From Oleidesulfovibrio alaskensis DSM 16109 (GTDB taxonomy: Bacteria; Desulfobacterota; Desulfovibrionia; Desulfovibrionales; Desulfovibrionaceae), in assembly GCF_000482745.1 (NCBI RefSeq), contig NZ_KI519496.1, forward strand, positions 72,360 to 136,359: 64,000 nt of DNA. The letters are read 5' to 3'. Shown one piece after another: positions 9,176-16,256 of the stretch (position 1 is the first letter of the stretch; each line of letters begins with the position of its first letter). The notes beneath the pieces were generated by a model that saw nothing but the letters and a program-made list of their open reading frames with translations, did no database searches and was not told where the DNA came from. A program made the position numbers and the translations under genes.

Positions 9176-9203
9176 GCGCCGGAGACCGGCAGGTCTCCGG
9201 CGC
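9176..9203 (+). other. Intercistronic stem-loop between binding protein and permease genes
   Basis: GCGCCGGAGACC (9176-9187), loop GGCA, then the perfect complement GGTCTCCGGCGC (9192-9203). There is no T tract, so it is unlikely to be a full terminator. Strong hairpins at this position in ABC operons commonly protect the upstream binding-protein message or attenuate downstream expression. Confidence 0.6.
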
Positions 9204-9225
9204 CACAGACGGGGTTTGCACAATA

Positions 9226-10344
9226 ATGGCCGACTTATCACGGGACAGATGGAAAGCACTCATCACGCTCATGCCGTCCGTCGTGCTCATTGCGGTGTTC
9301 GTTTACGGGTTTATCGGCGACACCATTTATATTTCGCTGACGGACTGGGGAAGAGGCGCCGCGCTGGCACTTGATCCGCAGATCAATTACATCGGTTTTG
9401 AAAATTATACCGAACTGTTCACCGGTTTCATCGACGGCCGCTTCCGGCAGGACATGGTCAACGCCATGTTCTACTCGGTGCTGCTGCTGGCCGGGGCCAT
9501 CGGTCTGGGGCTGTTCATCGCCGTGCTGCTGGACAGAAAACCCGCGGGCGAGGCCGTGCTGCGCACCATATTCCTGTATCCCATGGCGCTGTCTTTCATC
9601 GTCTCCGGCACCATCTGGCGCTGGCTGCTCGCCCCGCAGGGCGGGGTCAACGTGCTGCCGACCTATTTCGGATTCGACAGACTGCAGTTCACATGGCTTA
9701 CCAGCAAGCAGACCGTGCTGCAGTTCAACTGGCAGAACCTGCTGCCGCTGCTTCTCTGTATCATGGCTGCGGTGCTCGTCCTGTCCGGGTTCGGCTGTCT
9801 GCGCAGCAGGCCGCGGCGTGCCGCATGGTTTATGGGCTGCGGCGCCCTGCTGGGCCTGTTTGTGGCCGTTGCGGGCAGCAGCCTGCCGCAGGCTCTGTTC
9901 ATGGAAGAAACACACGGCTTCAATCTGGCCACGACGGGCATCATCATTGCCACCGTATGGCAGTATTCGGGTTACACCATGGCCCTGTATCTTGCGGGAC
10001 TGCACGGCATATCGCAGGACCTCGCCGACGCCGCCCAGCTGGACGGTGCCTCACAGTTCGCCTACTACCGGCATGTGGCCATCCCCATGCTGCGCCCCAT
10101 AACCATCAGCGCCATCATCATTCTGTCGCACATCTCGCTCAAGATGTTCGACCTCATCTTTGCCATGACCGGCCCGGACAACGGTGCCACAGGACATCCC
10201 GCGCTGCTCATGTATCTGACCACATTCAGGGCCAACGACTTTGCCAAGGGTGCTGCCATTGCCGTGGTGCTGTTTCTGCTGGCGGCCATGTTCATCATTC
10301 CGTACCTTGTCAGTTCGTACCGCCGCAAAAGGAGGGGCTACTGA
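9226..10344 (+). CDS. Sugar ABC transporter permease, MalF-like
   Basis: Inner-membrane subunit, 372 residues. Hydrophobic segments start at ALITLMPSVVLIAVFVYGFIG, with further spans around AMFYSVLLLAGAIGLGLFIAVL, TIFLYPMALSFIVSGTIW and two in the insert near 170-220. The EAA loop that contacts the ATPase reads AAQLDGASQFAYYRHVAIPMLRP. The ~60-residue extra segment with two predicted spans before the final helices makes it somewhat longer than the usual ~300. The stop overlaps the next ATG (TGATG), coupling it to the second permease. Confidence 0.92.
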   Translation: MADLSRDRWKALITLMPSVVLIAVFVYGFIGDTIYISLTDWGRGAALALDPQINYIGFENYTELFTGFIDGRFRQDMVNAMFYSVLLLAGAIGLGLFIAVLLDRKPAGEAVLRTIFLYPMALSFIVSGTIWRWLLAPQGGVNVLPTYFGFDRLQFTWLTSKQTVLQFNWQNLLPLLLCIMAAVLVLSGFGCLRSRPRRAAWFMGCGALLGLFVAVAGSSLPQALFMEETHGFNLATTGIIIATVWQYSGYTMALYLAGLHGISQDLADAAQLDGASQFAYYRHVAIPMLRPITISAIIILSHISLKMFDLIFAMTGPDNGATGHPALLMYLTTFRANDFAKGAAIAVVLFLLAAMFIIPYLVSSYRRKRRGY

Positions 10345-11168
10345 TGCACCGCACGTTTTCACCGGCGCGGGTGCTGCTGTATGCAGTGCTGTTTCTGCTG
10401 GCGGCCGTCTATATCACTCCGGCATACATGGCCCTTATCACCGCGCTCAAGCATCCGGCCGAAATCAGCCTGACCACCGCATGGGAACTTCCCGCCACGG
10501 CCAACTGGAGCAGCTTTGCCGAAGCCGCACGCAAGCTGGGCCCCAACTTCATGAACAGCATAATCCTGACCGTATGCGCCACCATCGGCTCCACGGTGCT
10601 CGGCTCGCTGAACGGCTATGTTTTTTCCAAATGGAAGTTCAAGGGCAGCGAAGTGGTTTTCACCCTGTTTCTGTTCGGCATGTTCATTCCGTACCAGATC
10701 ATTCTCATTCCGCTTTTTCAGCTGCTGCGCGACATGAACCTGTACGGCGGCCTGCCGGGGCTGATTCTGGCACACGTTGTCTACGGTCTGCCCATCACCA
10801 CGTTGATCTTCCGGAATTTTTACAGCCAGATACCGACAACGCTTGTGGAATCTGCCCAGCTGGACGGCGCGGGATTCTTTTCCATATACCGGCATATCAT
10901 CTTTCCGCTGTCCATTCCGGGCTTTGTGGTGACCAGCCTGTGGCAGTGCACGCAGGTATGGAACGAATTCCTGTGGGGTATCTGCCTGACAAAGCACACC
11001 TCCGCCCCCATGACCGTGGGACTGGCACAGCTGGCAGGCGGACAGGCCGTCAGCTGGAACCTGCCCATGGCCGGTTCTGCCATTGCCGCACTGCCTGTGC
11101 TGATGATGTACATTCTGCTGGGCCGCTATTTCATCCGCGGACTGCTGGCGGGTTCCGTCAAAGAATAA
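10344..11168 (+). CDS. Sugar ABC transporter permease, MalG-like
   Basis: Second inner-membrane subunit, 274 residues. The ATG at 10344 is preceded by GGAGGGG and overlaps the upstream TGA by one base. In-frame extensions upstream run inside the first permease and are rejected. Six membrane segments are apparent. The EAA motif is ESAQLDGAGFFSIYRHIIFPLSIPG, the MalG-type coupling loop. It ends the importer operon 6 bp before a large terminator hairpin. Confidence 0.93.
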   Translation: MHRTFSPARVLLYAVLFLLAAVYITPAYMALITALKHPAEISLTTAWELPATANWSSFAEAARKLGPNFMNSIILTVCATIGSTVLGSLNGYVFSKWKFKGSEVVFTLFLFGMFIPYQIILIPLFQLLRDMNLYGGLPGLILAHVVYGLPITTLIFRNFYSQIPTTLVESAQLDGAGFFSIYRHIIFPLSIPGFVVTSLWQCTQVWNEFLWGICLTKHTSAPMTVGLAQLAGGQAVSWNLPMAGSAIAALPVLMMYILLGRYFIRGLLAGSVKE

Positions 11169-11174
11169 CGTCAC

Positions 11175-11229
11175 CGGCATAAAAACAGACGGGCATTTCC
11201 GCCAAAGATGCCCGTCTGTTTTTATGCCG
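11175..11229 (+). terminator. Bidirectional intrinsic terminator closing the galactose locus
   Basis: A 22-bp perfect inverted repeat (arms 11175-11196 and 11208-11229) with an 11-nt loop. Its GC core ACAGACGGGCAT is flanked by an A-run on the left and a T-run on the right, so it should terminate transcription from both directions. Confidence 0.92.
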
Positions 11230-11507
11230 TGCAGAAACCCGCTGAAAATACGCCGCAGTGCGGCGGCATGCAGCAGACGACCTGCTGCCGGAAAAACACG
11301 CCGCGGTGCCGCCCGTGCAGCAGAGCCGCGCGACAGACCCGGAAAACAGGCCCGGAAGCGGGCCCGGAAACAGGTCCGGAAACAGGTCCGGAACAAAAGC
11401 ACCACGCCGGTGCCCGTTACCCTGTGCAGGCCGCATAAAAGCCCCGCCCAGAGCACACCGCAGTGCACACACGCCATGCGGCGGTCGCTGTGCAACCGTA
11501 TCCGCGC
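11230..11507. other. Gene-free spacer with a short tandem repeat
   Basis: No open frame here has a ribosome site or recognisable product. The long minus-strand frame (up to 11583) encodes low-complexity Arg/Cys/Phe repeats that are simply the read-through of the 12-bp tandem array at 11341-11391. Confidence 0.6.
11341..11391. repeat. 12-bp tandem repeat, about four copies
   Basis: Units GGAAAACAGGCCC, GGAAGCGGGCCC, GGAAACAGGTCC and GGAAACAGGTCC follow each other at 11341-11389, with a partial fifth copy. The last two are identical, indicating recent slippage. Confidence 0.8.
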
Positions 11508-11888
11508 TTACGCGCAGACCGGATCGCGCAGCAGATACCTGCGGGCGGCCTCGGCCTCTCTGTCTTCCTGACAATGAATACAAAGCGTCGTGGTCGGATT
11601 GGCCTTCAGCCGGGCTTCGCCTATTTCGTCACCGCATTCTTCACACCGGCCGAAGCCACCCGTGGCAATACGGTGCAACGCCGATTCCACAGCCGCCAGC
11701 TGCCGAGCCAGCCGCCCGCGCAATGCCACATCCAGCGTCAGTTCCGCCAGCCGCGAAGCCTGCTCGTTTTCATCGGGGCAGGCAATAACCGCTGCCGCGG
11801 TTTCCGGCGCCAGTCCGCACTGCTGTTTAAGAAAAACCACCCTGTCGCGCAGGGAATCCGCAATGGTGCCAAGCTGCTGATCATTCAT
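11508..11888 (-). CDS. DksA/TraR-type C4 zinc-finger protein
   Basis: Small regulator of 126 residues, likely acting on RNA polymerase through the secondary channel as DksA/TraR proteins do. Four zinc cysteines are at 82, 85, 103 and 106, spaced C-x2-C-x17-C-x2-C as in the family. The N-terminal half is helical. I start it at 11888 because GGAG lies 8 bases upstream; an ATG at 11894 is too close to that site and a longer form to 11984 lacks support. It lies alone on the minus strand between the galactose locus and the acyltransferase gene. It lacks the acidic DxxDxA tip seen in true DksA as far as I can tell, so its target is uncertain. Confidence 0.85.
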   Translation of the reverse strand: MNDQQLGTIADSLRDRVVFLKQQCGLAPETAAAVIACPDENEQASRLAELTLDVALRGRLARQLAAVESALHRIATGGFGRCEECGDEIGEARLKANPTTTLCIHCQEDREAEAARRYLLRDPVCA

Positions 11889-12114
11889 AACCATAACTCC
11901 GTTGGTTGCGGTTTTCCGATGCTTCAGGGTTATGCCCCGCATGCCGGCATGCTGCACGGCAGTCCGGTTACGCGCAGCAGACAATCATATGACACGCTCT
12001 GCCGGCGTGTTTCTTCACCAAACAGTCACCCCCAGTTCACCGTATCTCCACACCGCCGCCGTACTACAATGCAGCGACAATCATACTCCGGTACCAGCCG
12101 GAGGGAGGTAACCC

Positions 12115-14046
12115 ATGCAGAGTACCCGCACCGGCAGCCCCGGCCGTCAGCCATCGTCAGCAGTCCAGCCGTCCGGTTTCATGCCGCCTGTGGCACGGGC
12201 CATTCCCGCGCCGCTGCGCACCCCGCTGATGCACGCCCTCAAGCTGCCTCAGCTGCTTTCCATGTACAGGCAGGTTTCCACCGGCGGCAGCGCCTGTGGC
12301 GAAGGTCTCAAACCGTCCGGCCGCACGGCGGACGTGCTGGCCCTGCTGGCCGCACGCACACACGATGCCGGAGAACTGAAAGCCCCGCATATATTTGCCC
12401 GTGACGCGCTGCAGCTGCTGGACATCACGCTGGATATCCGGCCGGAAACACAGGCAGGTCTTGAATCGCTGCCCCCCGACCAGCCGCTGGTGGTGGTATC
12501 CAACCATCCGTTCGGTGTATTAGAGGGACTGGCCCTGATGGCTGCACTGCTGCCGGTGCGGCCCGACACCCTTTTTCTGGCTAATTATCTGTTGCGCAGC
12601 ATTCCGGAAATCCGCGAGCTCATTCTGCCGGTCAACCCCTTTTCCACACGGCAGGCCCGTCGCGAAAATATCAGCGGGCTGCGTGCGGCCGTGGGGCACC
12701 TGCGTCAGGGCGGCTGTCTGTGTGTCTTTCCCGCCGGAGAGGTGGCGCATCTGCAGCCACGCCGGCGAGCCATAACCGATCCGGTGTGGAACAGTAACGT
12801 TGCCGGTCTCATACGCCGCACCGGCGCCGCGGTGCTGCCCCTGCATTTCGAGGGGCGCAACAGCATGCTTTTCAACCTGATGGGCCTTGTGCATCCTTTT
12901 GCCCGTACCGCCATGCTGCCGGCTGAACTGCTGAAAAAGCGCTCTTCCACGGTAACGCTCAATGTGGGACGCATCATTCCGCCACAGATATTCCGCGACC
13001 TGCCCCGTGAAACCGACATCACCGCGTATCTGCGCGCCCGCAGCTACGCTCTTTCGCGCGGGCCGAAAGACCGGCAGACGGCAACAGCCGTTGCACGCCG
13101 CGCGGCCCCCGTGGCCGGGCCGTTTCCCGTGGCGCGGCTGCTGGCCGAGATTGCAGACCTGCCGCCTGAACAGCTGCTGCTGCGCGAAAACGGGTACCTT
13201 GTTTTTGAAGCCCGCGCATGGCAGGCACCGTGCTTTCTGCATGAAATAGGCAGACAGCGGGAACTTACCTTCCGCGAGGTGGGCGAAGGCAGCGGAGAAG
13301 CGCTGGACACGGACGTGTTTGACAACCGTTACGACCATATCATTCTGTGGCATGAAAACGACAGGCGGCTTGCCGGTGCCTACCGCATCGGGCAGACAGG
13401 GACAGTCCTTCCGGAATTCGGAGTGAAGGGACTCTATTCGTCCACGCTGTTCCGCTTCAGCCCGCGCTTTTTTGCACAGGATGACAATGCGCTGGAACTT
13501 GGACGGGCCTTTGTGACCGCACCCTATCAGCGTGACTATGCGCCGCTGATGCTGCTGTGGAAGGGCATAGCGCACTTTGTGCTGCGCCGCCCCGGCGTCC
13601 GGCGGCTGTTCGGCCCTGTCAGCATCAGTCTGGAATACAGCCGGTATTCACTGAGCGCCCTTACAGAGTTTCTGCGCCTGCACCATCAGGACAACACGCT
13701 GGCCGCCATGGTCAGCGGGCGCAAGCCTCCCCGTTATAAAATGGACAAACGTGCCCCCGACATGCTCAACATGCAGGGCATGCACTTCAACGGCTTGTGC
13801 AATCTGGTGAAAGATATCGAGGGCGGACGCACCGTGCCGGTTCTTTTCAAGCATTATCTCAAACTGGGCGGGCGGATAGGCGGCTTTCACGTGGATACGG
13901 CGTTCAGGACTCTTGATGCCTTTCTGTGCATTGATCTGGCCGATGCCCCGCCCGCCATGCTGCAGCGGTACATGGGCAAAGAACAGGCGGTGACCTTTCT
14001 GCGCCGCTGCCAGCACAGCGCCTGCCAGATAATTTCTGGCAGATAA
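12115..14046 (+). CDS. Fused lysophospholipid acyltransferase / GNAT acyltransferase (OlsA-OlsB-like)
   Basis: Two-domain protein of 643 residues. Residues ~90-340 are a PlsC-type acyltransferase: SNHPFGVLEG at 129-138 is the OlsA-like version of the NHX4D block and VFPAGE is the later conserved box. Residues ~350-620 resemble the hemolysin/OlsB acetyltransferase-like family (REVGEGSGEALDTDVFDNRYDH, then GAYRIG). OlsB N-acylates ornithine and OlsA O-acylates the product, so a fusion could make an aminolipid alone, as in OlsF but with the domains in the opposite order. The start at 12115 has GGAGGGAGGTAACCC just upstream. The stop codon lies inside a 14-bp tandem repeat. The exact lipid product is inferred. 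Confidence 0.82.
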   Translation: MQSTRTGSPGRQPSSAVQPSGFMPPVARAIPAPLRTPLMHALKLPQLLSMYRQVSTGGSACGEGLKPSGRTADVLALLAARTHDAGELKAPHIFARDALQLLDITLDIRPETQAGLESLPPDQPLVVVSNHPFGVLEGLALMAALLPVRPDTLFLANYLLRSIPEIRELILPVNPFSTRQARRENISGLRAAVGHLRQGGCLCVFPAGEVAHLQPRRRAITDPVWNSNVAGLIRRTGAAVLPLHFEGRNSMLFNLMGLVHPFARTAMLPAELLKKRSSTVTLNVGRIIPPQIFRDLPRETDITAYLRARSYALSRGPKDRQTATAVARRAAPVAGPFPVARLLAEIADLPPEQLLLRENGYLVFEARAWQAPCFLHEIGRQRELTFREVGEGSGEALDTDVFDNRYDHIILWHENDRRLAGAYRIGQTGTVLPEFGVKGLYSSTLFRFSPRFFAQDDNALELGRAFVTAPYQRDYAPLMLLWKGIAHFVLRRPGVRRLFGPVSISLEYSRYSLSALTEFLRLHHQDNTLAAMVSGRKPPRYKMDKRAPDMLNMQGMHFNGLCNLVKDIEGGRTVPVLFKHYLKLGGRIGGFHVDTAFRTLDAFLCIDLADAPPAMLQRYMGKEQAVTFLRRCQHSACQIISGR

Positions 14047-14076
14047 GTTCTGGCAGGTAAGGTCTGGCAGGTAACG
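14021..14076. repeat. 14-bp tandem repeat spanning the acyltransferase stop codon
   Basis: Four 14-bp units: CCTGCCAGATAATT, TCTGGCAGATAAGT, TCTGGCAGGTAAGG and TCTGGCAGGTAACG. The TAA stop (14044-14046) lies within unit two. The 14-bp period is not a codon multiple, so the array is not protein-repeat driven. Confidence 0.85.
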
Positions 14077-14250
14077 CCTCACAGGCCACATTTGACAGGT
14101 CCGGCGCTGGGGGCTTCCGCGCTTCGCCCCGCCGTGCCGGATACAAAGGCGTCCCGCCCCCCGCGGGCGGTTTACACCGCGGCAGATGCCCGCATCCGCC
14201 TCCTGCTGCCGGCATCACCGCCGGAGCCGCGGCGGCGCCTTGACAACACA

Positions 14251-14284
14251 CCCCGTGCGGATACAGTCCGCACGGGGTCTTTCT
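14251..14284 (+). terminator. Intrinsic terminator before the DUF523 gene
   Basis: CCCCGTGCGGA (14251-14261), 5-nt loop, TCCGCACGGGG (14267-14277), then TCTTTCT. A good 11-bp GC stem with a short T-rich tail, probably ending the acyltransferase transcript. It may also act as an attenuator, because DUF523 begins only 31 bp later. Confidence 0.65.
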
Positions 14285-14314
14285 GGTCTTGCCTGAACAT
14301 AAAAGGAGACGACC

Positions 14315-14731
14315 ATGCGTTACATTGTCAGTGCCTGTCTGGCCGGAGTATGCTGCCGCTACGATGCACAGGCAAAACCGCACCCGCAGGTGCTGGAGCT
14401 CATCCGTCAGGGCAGGGCCATACCCGTATGTCCCGAACAGCTGGGCGGCCTGCCCACACCGCGTGACGGCGCGGAACTTTGCCACGGCCGGGTGCTAACC
14501 CGCAACGGAACCGACGTCACTGCGCAGTTTGTACTGGGTGCGCAGCAAGCTCTGGAGCTTGCCCGTCTGTTCGGCGCCGGTGCGGCCATACTGCAGGCGC
14601 GCTCTCCTTCATGCGGAGTCACACAGGTTTACGACGGAACATTCAGCGGCAGGCTGGTGGCAGGTTCCGGCATTTTTGCGGCTCTGCTGCAGCGCAACGG
14701 CATACCCGTTACCGAAGATACCGCCCTGTGA
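14315..14731 (+). CDS. DUF523 family protein
   Basis: Small cysteine-rich cytosolic protein, 138 residues. The N-terminus YIVSACLAGVCCRYDA, then VCPEQLGGLPTPR and the later ARSPSCG are the conserved DUF523 blocks. The clustered cysteines suggest a metal or FeS site. The start at 14315 is preceded by AAAAGGAGACGACC. It follows a hairpin at 14251 and appears monocistronic. The biochemical function of DUF523 is not established; some relatives are fused to thiouridine-related proteins. Confidence 0.88.
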   Translation: MRYIVSACLAGVCCRYDAQAKPHPQVLELIRQGRAIPVCPEQLGGLPTPRDGAELCHGRVLTRNGTDVTAQFVLGAQQALELARLFGAGAAILQARSPSCGVTQVYDGTFSGRLVAGSGIFAALLQRNGIPVTEDTAL

Positions 14732-14738
14732 CCTGACT

Positions 14739-14788
14739 TGCACATCTGCACACATTTTCTGCACAACCATGTGCATCACGCTGCACAT
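14739..14788. promoter_or_regulatory. Cluster of TGCACA sites, likely enhancer of the sigma-54 promoter
   Basis: TGCACAT (14739), TGCACAC (14747), TGCACAA (14760) and a perfect dyad ATGTGCA-N6-TGCACAT (14769-14788). The dyad centre is ~95 bp upstream of the predicted sigma-54 start, the usual distance for a bacterial enhancer-binding protein. Confidence 0.65.
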
Positions 14789-14818
14789 GCGGGCATATAA
14801 AAAAACGAACAGTTTTAC

Positions 14819-14849
14819 AACATGCTGTTATAGCATGTTATTTTTGTTT
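14819..14849 (+). terminator. Dyad with T-rich tail after DUF523 (terminator or operator)
   Basis: Perfect AACATGCT-N5-AGCATGTT (14819-14839) followed by ATTTTTGTTT. It could terminate the DUF523 transcript just ahead of the sigma-54 promoter. An operator role is an alternative because it ends 11 bp before the -24 GG. Confidence 0.55.
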
Positions 14850-14864
14850 GGCACGACATGTGCT
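14849..14864 (+). promoter_or_regulatory. Sigma-54 (RpoN) promoter, near-consensus
   Basis: TGGCACGACATGTGCT: the invariant GG (14850-14851) and GC (14862-14863) are exactly 10 bp apart. Against TGGCACG-N4-TTGCW there is a single mismatch. The start site is predicted near 14875. No protein gene follows within 600 bp; the downstream sequence is hairpin-rich and ends in a terminator. Confidence 0.8.
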
Positions 14865-14874
14865 TTAAGGAAAG

Positions 14875-15390
14875 CATTGGCAATGAGTTTCCTCTGAAAC
14901 AGACGCATCCTGAACACCACCGGAGACCGTTACCGAACCACTTGCGGCATCCCCGCACACGGTTCTCCGGCACTTTTACCGGCAGTTTCCCTTCCGCCGG
15001 ACAACCCCGATTCCGAGAGTGTGGCGCTCTGGAGGTTGCCCGGCCCGAAACATCGCCGATTACGGGGCGACAAGCCCAAGCGCTAACGGTCACGCTTTTT
15101 GACCGACTGAATATATCGGGGTCATGTACCCCGTGGCCGCCCGGCTTCCTCCTCCCCGTCGGCGGCCGCACTGCGAAAGATGGCGACGTGGCAAGGCCGC
15201 AAGGCCTTGCCCAGCTTACAACCCCGCTCATGCGGGATGACATAGACAACTTGCCATGAGGACACTCCTCCTCTGCTGCATACGCCGGTCGCGGCAACGC
15301 CCGAAGCCGTGACCAATGGCAGACGAACCCGTCAATACCTCCTTTGCTCTTCCCCCGGCCGCATTGTGCGGCCGGGGGCCTTCTTTGTAC
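14875..15390 (+). ncRNA. Candidate large structured RNA driven by sigma-54
   Basis: About 515 nt between a sigma-54 promoter and an intrinsic terminator, without a credible protein frame. Visible hairpins: GTTTC-CTCT-GAAAC (~14887-14900). An ~11-bp stem closing CCGGAGACCGT with ACGGTTCTCCGG (one bulge, ~14920-14970), with an inner TGCGG/CCGCA stem. CGGGGT-N5-ACCCCG (~15117-15133). A perfect 9-bp GGCAAGGCC stem capped by the GNRA tetraloop GCAA (~15190-15211). CCCGC-TCAT-GCGGG (~15222-15235). The final GC hairpin is at 15352-15378. I checked for tmRNA, RNase P and group I/II intron signatures and did not see them. It could instead be an unusually long untranslated leader, but a terminator separates it from the next gene. 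Confidence 0.6.
15352..15386 (+). terminator. Strong intrinsic terminator of the candidate RNA
   Basis: CCCCCGGCCGCA (15352-15363), loop TTG, TGCGGCCGGGGG (15367-15378), then CCTTCTTT. The stem is a perfect 12 bp. Confidence 0.85.
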
Positions 15391-15410
15391 CCCGCACACG
15401 GGTATGGCTG

Positions 15411-15440
15411 TTGACAGCAGCCCTTACATTTACCTACCTT
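15411..15440 (+). promoter_or_regulatory. Possible sigma-70 promoter of the small membrane protein
   Basis: TTGACA at 15411-15416, 18-bp spacer, TACCTT at 15435-15440. The -35 is perfect and the -10 weak. A similar TTGACA-N18-TACCTA arrangement occurs at 30991. Confidence 0.45.
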
Positions 15441-15499
15441 CCCGTGCACCGGGCACAACGTACAACCCTCATGCGGCCCTGCCGCACACAGGAAGCATC

Positions 15500-15676
15500 A
15501 TGTCCAACTTTCTTGTACGCGGCATTCTTATAGGCGGCGCTCTGGGCGCATTCGGCGGTATGCTGGGATTGAGCGACAATCTGCCCCGCGCCGTTGCCAT
15601 CGGCATGGTCGGCGGTTTTTTTGCCGGTCTCACGCTGGCCCGCAAGCACGCAAAAAAGCAGAACAACACTAAATAG
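15500..15676 (+). CDS. Small membrane protein, 58 residues
   Basis: The ATG at 15500 has AGGA 9 bases upstream. The product has two hydrophobic segments (GILIGGALGAFGGMLGL and AVAIGMVGGFFAGLTLA) joined by a short DNLPR turn, and ends in a basic tail (RKHAKKQNNTK). This is a typical inner-membrane hairpin of unknown function. It is preceded by a candidate promoter at 15411 and has no co-transcribed partner on its strand. An in-frame extension to 15344 overlaps the terminator and is rejected. Confidence 0.7.
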   Translation: MSNFLVRGILIGGALGAFGGMLGLSDNLPRAVAIGMVGGFFAGLTLARKHAKKQNNTK

Positions 15677-15800
15677 CACTGCGCTTGGGGCGGTGCTGCG
15701 GACAGGGTATAAAAAAAGCAGCCCGGCGGGCCGCTTCAGGCGGTCCGTCAGCCGCGGTCTGTTTTACCCGCCGTCAGCCCCGTGCAAAGTTATGCCTGAG

Positions 15801-15852
15801 GTAATCGGCGGCCGTAATCGGCGGGCGTAATCGGCAGACGTGACCGGCAGAC
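15801..15852. repeat. 13-bp tandem repeat, four copies
   Basis: GTAATCGGCGGCC, GTAATCGGCGGGC, GTAATCGGCAGAC, GTGACCGGCAGAC in direct succession, progressively diverged, ~125 bp after the small membrane protein stop. Confidence 0.85.
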
Positions 15853-15898
15853 GGGCATGCCGTGTACGGGCAGAAACCAAAACACACATAGCCGCACA

Positions 15899-15922
15899 CA
15901 AAAAGGGCGCCGGAGCGCCCTT
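15899..15922 (-). terminator. Minus-strand terminator downstream of the flavodoxin cluster
   Basis: AAGGGCGC-CGGA-GCGCCCTT (15903-15922), with an A-run on its left that becomes the T tract for leftward transcription. Confidence 0.75.
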
Positions 15923-16094
15923 ACGGATACATGCCAGCCCGATACGGCGGCCTGCTGCCCTGCAACTGCGCAACGCAGCTTTCGGCTGTGTGCCGGCTAC
16001 AGGGCGGTTCAGATATTTTCCGGCTGCCGGAACGGCGCAACACGGCAGACCCTGCCGCAGAATACGCCGCATGGCGCCTTTTCATCTGCTGCCG

Positions 16095-16256
16095 CTAACC
16101 GGCAAGAGTGCCCAGCAGCATTTCCAGCAGCAGAACAGTGACAAGGCACAGCATCACATCACGCACTTCCGAGCCTTTGCGGAACATTCCCTTTTTTCTG
16201 CCGACGGGTGCCTGCAGTTTCCGGGGGGAATTACCGGCCTGCGGCACCACGGGCAT
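16095..16256 (-). CDS. Possible small C-tail membrane protein
   Basis: Putative product of 53 residues from the ATG at 16256, which overlaps the end of the preceding 70-codon ORF in another frame. The last ~22 residues (RDVMLCLVTVLLLEMLLGTLAG) look like one transmembrane helix after a basic stretch (GRKKGMFRKG). GGAG sits immediately before the ATG, too close for an ideal ribosome site. It could alternatively be the C-terminal half of a single protein joined to the upstream ORF by a frameshift. Real coding status is uncertain. Confidence 0.4.
   Translation of the reverse strand: MPVVPQAGNSPRKLQAPVGRKKGMFRKGSEVRDVMLCLVTVLLLEMLLGTLAG

Larger units (their letters stand above)
15677..16094. other. 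Gene-free spacer between convergent genes
   Basis: I see no protein gene here. It holds a 13-bp tandem array at 15801-15852 and a minus-strand intrinsic terminator at 15899-15922; the remainder shows no structure I can defend. Confidence 0.5.

Noticed and set aside
11158..11583. Minus-strand ORF of 141 codons and a longer one to 11495
   Set aside because: Product is read-through of the terminator and the 12-bp tandem array, giving repetitive Arg/Cys/Phe sequence.
14858..15259. Plus-strand frame of 133 codons inside the candidate RNA
   Set aside because: Its ATG lies upstream of the predicted sigma-54 start site, so it would not be on the transcript intact; composition is not protein-like.
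14875..15390. Idea that the structured region is tmRNA, RNase P RNA or a group I/II intron
   Set aside because: I saw no tag-peptide frame or CCA end, no GAGGAAAGTCC-type core and no intron domain V or P/Q/R/S elements.
14815..15399. Minus-strand frame of 194 codons across the candidate RNA
   Set aside because: Arg/Cys/Gly-rich product without family resemblance, no ribosome site at its ATG, and it runs antisense through promoter, hairpins and terminator of a better-supported feature.
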